This document shows, piece after piece, positions 22,125 to 26,016 of a stretch of DNA of 26,016 nt (positions are counted from its first letter, which is position 1; the number at the start of each line of letters is the position of its first letter). Origin of the DNA: a virus. The notes under the pieces are model-generated. The model made no database searches and had not been told where the DNA came from. It was given only the letters and a program-made list of their open reading frames with translations. The DNA is taken from the IMG/VR virus record IMGVR_UViG_3300038441_000378, positions 1 to 26,016 of that record; one strand, written 5' to 3'. The translations under genes and the position numbers were made by a program.

Positions 22125-23279
22125 TTAGGCTTGAACCCCTGTCAGGAGCTTCGTCACCATTCGACCAATAGTTGCGTCGTTCAGCATGTTGGTTGCATCG
22201 GCTACAGTACCAGAGTCCGTAGTACGGCGCACCGACCAACTATCCACCAGCAACTTGGCTGCCTTCTGCTCGGCGTCACGCTGGAAGCCATCAGACTGAG
22301 CCTTGTACAGCGTCTTCTGCCGGCCGATCACAGAGTTCTCATCAACACCAGTCTCTACGATCTGAGCACGCTCGGTGGCCTGCTTCTGCTGGATCAACGA
22401 AGTCTGGGCCGTAGCCTGGAGCTTGTTCACCACAGTCAGGTCGTACTGTGCACGCAACAGGCATTCCTGTGCGATGAGGTTCTGTAGTTCCTGCGTTGCC
22501 TTGGCGGTCTCGGCAATGATCTGCTTCAACTGCTCGGCCATGTTCAGTTTCTGTTGGGTGGACACCGCAGTATCCGCTGTGATCTTAGCGATGTTCGCCG
22601 TGATCGCCTTCAACTCTTCTGCCATGTTGAGCTTCTGCTGCGTAGACACAGCGGTGTCGGCAGTAACTTTGGCTGCCTGTGCCGTAGTCAACTTGGCTTC
22701 TTCAACCAGGTTCAACTTCTGCTGTGTTTTGTTCGCAGTGTCGGCTACAACGTTCAGTTCCTGCTTAGCGAGCATGGAGATGTCGGCAGTGATCTTTTCG
22801 ATCTCTTTGGCGGACACAACCAGCTGGTTATCCAGGATCAGGCCTTCTTTCGCCACGTTCGCAGTCTGCGCGGTGATCATGCCGGTCTGCGCAGTGACAT
22901 GATCGTCAGCAACGTCAGCCGAAACAATCTCGCGGTCGATCTTACGGATCTGCGCGGCAATCAGGTCTTTGTTGAGGAGTTCCTTCGCCAGCTCTGCTTC
23001 AGCCAGCTTGATCTGCGCTTCAGTCAGGCGAACCTGCGCATCGACCAGTGCGGCCTTGTTGGCGGCCTCATCTTTCTGCAGCAGGAACAGGGTGGCGTTT
23101 TGCAACACCGGTGCCAGCGAGTTCAGGTAGACGTTGGCGTAGTCGGCACCCCGGAGTCGGTTGAGTTTGAACTCTTTTTCCAGGTGGCCGACCATTGCCC
23201 GCATCAGCGTATCGAAGGCACCATTACCCTCGACTTTGGCTTCCGTCAGGTCAGCCAGGGTGATTGGGGCGATGGCCAT
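22125..23279 (-). CDS. Coiled-coil virion protein with three 28-residue repeats
   Basis: This 384-aa protein is nearly all helical and very rich in Ala, Lys, Gln, Glu and Thr. Three adjacent 28-residue repeats (177-204, 205-232, 233-260) share the core A-D-T-A-x-x-T-Q-Q-K-L-N; 28 residues is four heptads, as expected for a coiled-coil rod. The N-terminal ~65 residues look globular (M-A-I-A-P-I-T-L-A-D-L-T-E-A). The C-terminus has a conserved-looking S-V-R-R-T-T-D-S. It lies where N4 gp54, a virion protein, is encoded. It may form an elongated internal or tail-associated rod; the location is not determined. The ATG at 23279 has GGAG 9 bases upstream, overlapping the end of the previous gene. 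Confidence 0.65.
   Translation of the reverse strand: MAIAPITLADLTEAKVEGNGAFDTLMRAMVGHLEKEFKLNRLRGADYANVYLNSLAPVLQNATLFLLQKDEAANKAALVDAQVRLTEAQIKLAEAELAKELLNKDLIAAQIRKIDREIVSADVADDHVTAQTGMITAQTANVAKEGLILDNQLVVSAKEIEKITADISMLAKQELNVVADTANKTQQKLNLVEEAKLTTAQAAKVTADTAVSTQQKLNMAEELKAITANIAKITADTAVSTQQKLNMAEQLKQIIAETAKATQELQNLIAQECLLRAQYDLTVVNKLQATAQTSLIQQKQATERAQIVETGVDENSVIGRQKTLYKAQSDGFQRDAEQKAAKLLVDSWSVRRTTDSGTVADATNMLNDATIGRMVTKLLTGVQA
22500..22751 (-). repeat. Three tandem 84-base coding repeats
   Basis: This is the DNA of the three 28-residue repeats in the coiled-coil virion protein. The copies differ at many third codon positions while the peptide T-Q-Q-K-L-N is unchanged, so the array is old and held by selection on the protein. 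Confidence 0.8.
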
Positions 23280-23285
23280 GCGTTA

Positions 23286-23891
23286 TTACTCCTGAGTACC
23301 AGCAGCCATGGCCTGGCGCTGGGCCAGATCTTTCAGCTCAGCCGGGGTCAGTGGGTCCAGTACTTCGATAGCGAATTCGCGGATCATGCGGTGCTCTTTC
23401 ACTTCGATTTGCTGTGGGCCCACGCGCTTGCTGACGAAAGCCAGATACTGACGGTCACGAAGAGTCTGCAACAGCAGGTTCTCGATATGCCATTCCACTT
23501 CGAAAGGAACGAAGCGGTTGATCGAGATACTACGGTTGGCCACCGAGAACTGCTCACCTTGCCATTCCTTTTTCATCGGGTTCATGCAGGTGATGCGCAC
23601 ACGCACCAGTTTGCGGGCTTCGTTGTACTTCTGTACACGCAGTTCGTTGGCGGTCAGCGCACGGGGCTTGGCCGGTTCGGTCACGGTAGGCTTGGGGATC
23701 GAAGCATTGGCTGCCGGGGTTTCGGCCAGGTCGTCTTCTTCTTCGTCTTCATCGACGGTTTCGCCGGCCAGAGCCGCATTGACCTTGTTACGCAGCGCTT
23801 CAACGCCGATGGACGGGTGGAACTTCAGACCGATCTGGTTTGCACGCGCCTTGAGTGCTTCGAGTTCGGTTACCTGGACTTCATCAGACAT
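23286..23891 (-). CDS. Unknown late protein with an N-terminal HeH/SAP-like segment
   Basis: Residues 8-41 of this 201-aa protein resemble a short helix-extended-helix (HeH/LEM/SAP-like) motif: L-E-A-L-K-A-R-A-N-Q-I-G-L, then I-G-V-E-A-L-R-N-K-V. An acidic run (46-55) and a Pro-rich linker follow. Residues ~80-175 look like a folded beta domain (V-R-V-R-I-T-C-M-N-P-M-K-K-E-W). HeH/SAP segments often bind nucleic acid or a protein partner, and occur in phage head-region genes. It lies beside the major capsid gene, at the place of N4 gp55. The ATG at 23891 has AGGAG 7 bases upstream. It may be a capsid accessory or DNA-associated protein; this is not established. Confidence 0.6.
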   Translation of the reverse strand: MSDEVQVTELEALKARANQIGLKFHPSIGVEALRNKVNAALAGETVDEDEEEDDLAETPAANASIPKPTVTEPAKPRALTANELRVQKYNEARKLVRVRITCMNPMKKEWQGEQFSVANRSISINRFVPFEVEWHIENLLLQTLRDRQYLAFVSKRVGPQQIEVKEHRMIREFAIEVLDPLTPAELKDLAQRQAMAAGTQE

Positions 23892-23932
23892 GTGTGTCTC
23901 CTAATAGGGTTTGGTGTAGCTGGTACCCAAAA

Positions 23933-23951
23933 GGGGAGCACTAGGCTCCCC
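23933..23951 (-). terminator. Hairpin terminator after the major capsid gene
   Basis: On the minus strand GGGGAGC (23951-23945) and GCTCCCC (23939-23933) form a perfect 7-bp stem with a 5-base loop, followed by TTTT. It starts 20 bases after the capsid gene stop. It probably limits read-through so that capsid message is more abundant than the message for downstream virion genes. Confidence 0.8.
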
Positions 23952-23970
23952 GATTGGTTTTCGCTAGCCC

Positions 23971-25164
23971 TTACAGGCGGCCAACGGACTTGATGATGCC
24001 GATACGCTCAGGGCGCAGGACCATGAAGCCGTAGTACCACTTGATGGACATGAAGCCCATCTCGCCGTATGGGTCCAGGCGGTCAGCAGTCTGCTCGCCA
24101 GGCTTCTTGTTGTAGATCTTGAACTTCTGGTTCTTGCCATCGCTCTGGAAGCCAATGGTGGTGAACGAGTCGGCGCCGATGACCAGCAGCGGGAACACGT
24201 CGTACTTGCCACCGGTTTCGTGGTTGGACACGTCATCAGCTTCAACGTCGGCACCAGCACCGGCCCATTTCAGCATTTCAGGCACGATGATGATGCGGAA
24301 CTCGTCGACCGCACCGATTTCACCGGTCATCAGCGAGCCGGCATCGGCGTACATGTGCGACGGGATGAAGGCCGGGTTGCCGTGCAGGTCCTTCATGGCA
24401 CGCAGGGTCGGGATCAGTTCGGAACCGCAGTACATGGCACGGGCACCGGCGACGGTACGGGTGTCGATGTAGCGCGAGCCGGTGATCATTTTGATCATGC
24501 GCGGGGTGCGGTTGTTGGTCAGCTGGATGGCCAGGCGCATCAGGTCGTCGTAGGTGACAACGTCATCCTTACCGACAGTGGCGTTGCTGGTGGCATCACC
24601 GGCGTAGCGAATCACACCGGCCGAGTTCAGCAGGTCGATTTGCAGGGCCGCTTCGGACATTTGCACCGCGCCGTTGATCATTTCGCGGTTGATGTGCTGC
24701 GACAGCTCGGCGTCAGTATCGAAGTCCAGGGATTCCTGGGTGTATTCCTGGAAGAAGCCGAACTTTTCCAGGGTGCCTTTCAGCAGCTTACGGGTGAAAC
24801 CAACACGGTTCACACGACCGCCGAATTCGGACAGGGTCGGCAGCTTGCCCGGGATCAGGCCGATATCCTTCGAGGAACCGTACAGGTTACCGTTGGCAAT
24901 GGTGGCGCCGGAGGCGTCGATACCCTGGTCGTTGATGTTGCGGTCGTCGAGCAGCGGGATGTAGTGGAACTTGGTGATCTCTTTACCCATGTTCTTGGGC
25001 ATGGAGGTCACGTCGGCCAGCTGAGTGAAGTACTGCTCTTTACGAGCTTCGATCAGGGCCTGGCGCTGGTGGTACGAGGTTACGGCCTGTGGGCCAATGC
25101 TCGAATCCACGCCGCCTGCAGGATCGTTGTACGCGGCCGGTTTGTACGGGTTTGGTGCAGCCAT
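23971..25164 (-). CDS. Major capsid protein (N4 gp56 family)
   Basis: This 397-aa protein forms the head shell, HK97 fold expected. It matches the N4-gp56 family in length (about 400 aa) and landmarks: an N-terminal arm with S-Y-H-Q-R-Q-A-L and [18 protein letters not shown], a helical spine region with [20 protein letters not shown], and a C-terminal [20 protein letters not shown]. The ATG at 25164 has AAGGGGA 8 bases upstream. Codon use is strongly GC-ending, more than in the polymerase gene, as expected for a highly expressed gene. It is preceded by a scaffold-like gene and followed by a strong terminator. No cleavable prodomain is evident. Confidence 0.9.
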   Translation of the reverse strand: MAAPNPYKPAAYNDPAGGVDSSIGPQAVTSYHQRQALIEARKEQYFTQLADVTSMPKNMGKEITKFHYIPLLDDRNINDQGIDASGATIANGNLYGSSKDIGLIPGKLPTLSEFGGRVNRVGFTRKLLKGTLEKFGFFQEYTQESLDFDTDAELSQHINREMINGAVQMSEAALQIDLLNSAGVIRYAGDATSNATVGKDDVVTYDDLMRLAIQLTNNRTPRMIKMITGSRYIDTRTVAGARAMYCGSELIPTLRAMKDLHGNPAFIPSHMYADAGSLMTGEIGAVDEFRIIIVPEMLKWAGAGADVEADDVSNHETGGKYDVFPLLVIGADSFTTIGFQSDGKNQKFKIYNKKPGEQTADRLDPYGEMGFMSIKWYYGFMVLRPERIGIIKSVGRL

Positions 25165-25181
25165 TGGGTGTGTCCCCTTTC

Positions 25182-26016
25182 TTACAGTTTCAGTTTGGCG
25201 AAATCATCGTCGGACATGTTCCACACATCGACGACTTTTTTCTTCGGAGCCGGGTTACCGGTCTTCCGGGTTGGTGCAGCTGCTTTGCGGCGTTGTTCGT
25301 CCGCTTCGCGCGTTGCCCGGGCTTTTTCCTTGCCCGGTGTCACCAGCTTACGCTGGCCTTGCTTTTGCGGAGCGATTAGGTCAGCGAGCTGCCCGTCTTT
25401 CTCCAGTTGCTGGCCTACATCACGGTAGGCTTGCAGCATCGGGACACCCCGAAGGTTGCCCAGAGCTTTTTGGCGGTTTACCTCGTCCATGACGCGGTCG
25501 TACACACCATTGTCCATTTGCTGGCCCAGAGTTCGCAGAACTTCTGGATTGTCGCCAACTGCGTTCTTGGATGCTGCGTCCCACTTATTGGCGACAGTGT
25601 CGATCAATTCGTTGTAACGCGGCAGAGTACGCAGGCCATCGAGCACTTCTTCGAATACCATCTCTTTTTCAGAGGTCTGGTAGTTACCAGGCTTGTAGTT
25701 GGAGACTTGATCGTCTTCAACAGACAGTGGATCGAAGTTGGCGTCTTTAACCAGCTTGGCAATAGCTTGAGGGTTCTTTTTGTGCAAGTCAATCAGGTAA
25801 GACAGCTTTTCGATGTCTGCCAGACCTTCACGCTCCAAAGAACGCACCAAAGCAAGTTGAGGCTTCAACTCTTCCATCTTCTTGGAATAGTTGGCCCCCA
25901 TCTGCATCAGACGAATACCTTCGTCAGCAGAACGGATGCTCATCTCGCGACCGTTGGCTTTAAACGGTTTGAACAAGCGCTCAGCTTCTTCAGCCTGCTC
26001 TTTGGCCGGGTCTTTG
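25182..26016 (-). CDS. Scaffold-like protein, partial (gene enters from the right edge)
   Basis: The frame stays open to base 26016, so the N-terminus is outside the window; the TTG at 25976 is an internal Leu, preceded by at least 13 residues rich in Glu, Ala and Lys. The visible ~277 residues are helical and charged. The C-terminal part is very basic (about the last 60 residues, K-P-K-type runs), ending [16 protein letters not shown]. Helical, charged composition with a basic C-terminus just upstream of the capsid gene is typical of head scaffolding proteins, and N4 gp57 occupies this place. The scaffold role is inferred from context and composition. Confidence 0.55.
   Translation of the reverse strand, partial: KDPAKEQAEEAERLFKPFKANGREMSIRSADEGIRLMQMGANYSKKMEELKPQLALVRSLEREGLADIEKLSYLIDLHKKNPQAIAKLVKDANFDPLSVEDDQVSNYKPGNYQTSEKEMVFEEVLDGLRTLPRYNELIDTVANKWDAASKNAVGDNPEVLRTLGQQMDNGVYDRVMDEVNRQKALGNLRGVPMLQAYRDVGQQLEKDGQLADLIAPQKQGQRKLVTPGKEKARATREADEQRRKAAAPTRKTGNPAPKKKVVDVWNMSDDDFAKLKL

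Noticed and set aside
22500-22751. CRISPR-like periodic array
   Set aside because: The 84-base period is coding, in frame, with silent changes between copies and no conserved repeat/variable spacer structure.

Overview
The window is part of the genome of an N4-like lytic podovirus (family Schitoviridae), probably of a Pseudomonas-like gammaproteobacterium; the host is a guess from base composition and gene style. The decisive evidence is the 3373-codon minus-strand gene at 7599-17720. It carries all the signatures of the N4 virion RNA polymerase (GR, motif A Asp, R-x3-K-x7-F-G, and HD) with N4-like spacing. It sits in an N4-like cluster with an N4-gp56-type major capsid protein, an SSB, a gp49/Sf6-gp66 family protein, a Sak4-like ATPase and the end of a primase.

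Layout. 1-4162 (+): replication/recombination block. It holds the primase C-terminus, P-loop ATPase, SSB, a small unknown, the gp49/66 family protein, a RuvC-like nuclease, an acidic protein with an SSB-like tail, and a protein with a ribosome-modulation-factor-like C-terminus. 4163-7455 (+): an accessory block. Two long gene-free but densely structured stretches (about 0.64 and 0.91 kb) flank a cassette of a two-helix membrane protein and an SPFH-domain lipoprotein, followed by a possible zinc-binding small protein and another two-helix membrane protein. 7443-7598: bidirectional terminator and a tRNA-like element in the convergent junction. 7599-26016 (-): late virion genes read leftwards. 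From the right they are a scaffold-like protein (cut by the window end), major capsid protein, a 201-aa protein, a coiled-coil repeat protein, a 762-aa membrane-segment protein, two internal-virion-type proteins and the virion RNA polymerase.

How it works together. In N4 the virion polymerase is ejected with the DNA and transcribes early genes, SSB activates late transcription by host RNA polymerase, and late genes run against the early/middle genes; the layout here matches that. The least explained part is 4163-7600. It holds two large candidate structured RNAs with long-range stems, GNRA hairpins and a possible pseudoknot, a tRNA-like element, and the SPFH/membrane cassette between the RNAs. 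I regard this as the best candidate for an undescribed system. RNA structures were found by eye from base pairing and have not been tested by folding energy or covariation.
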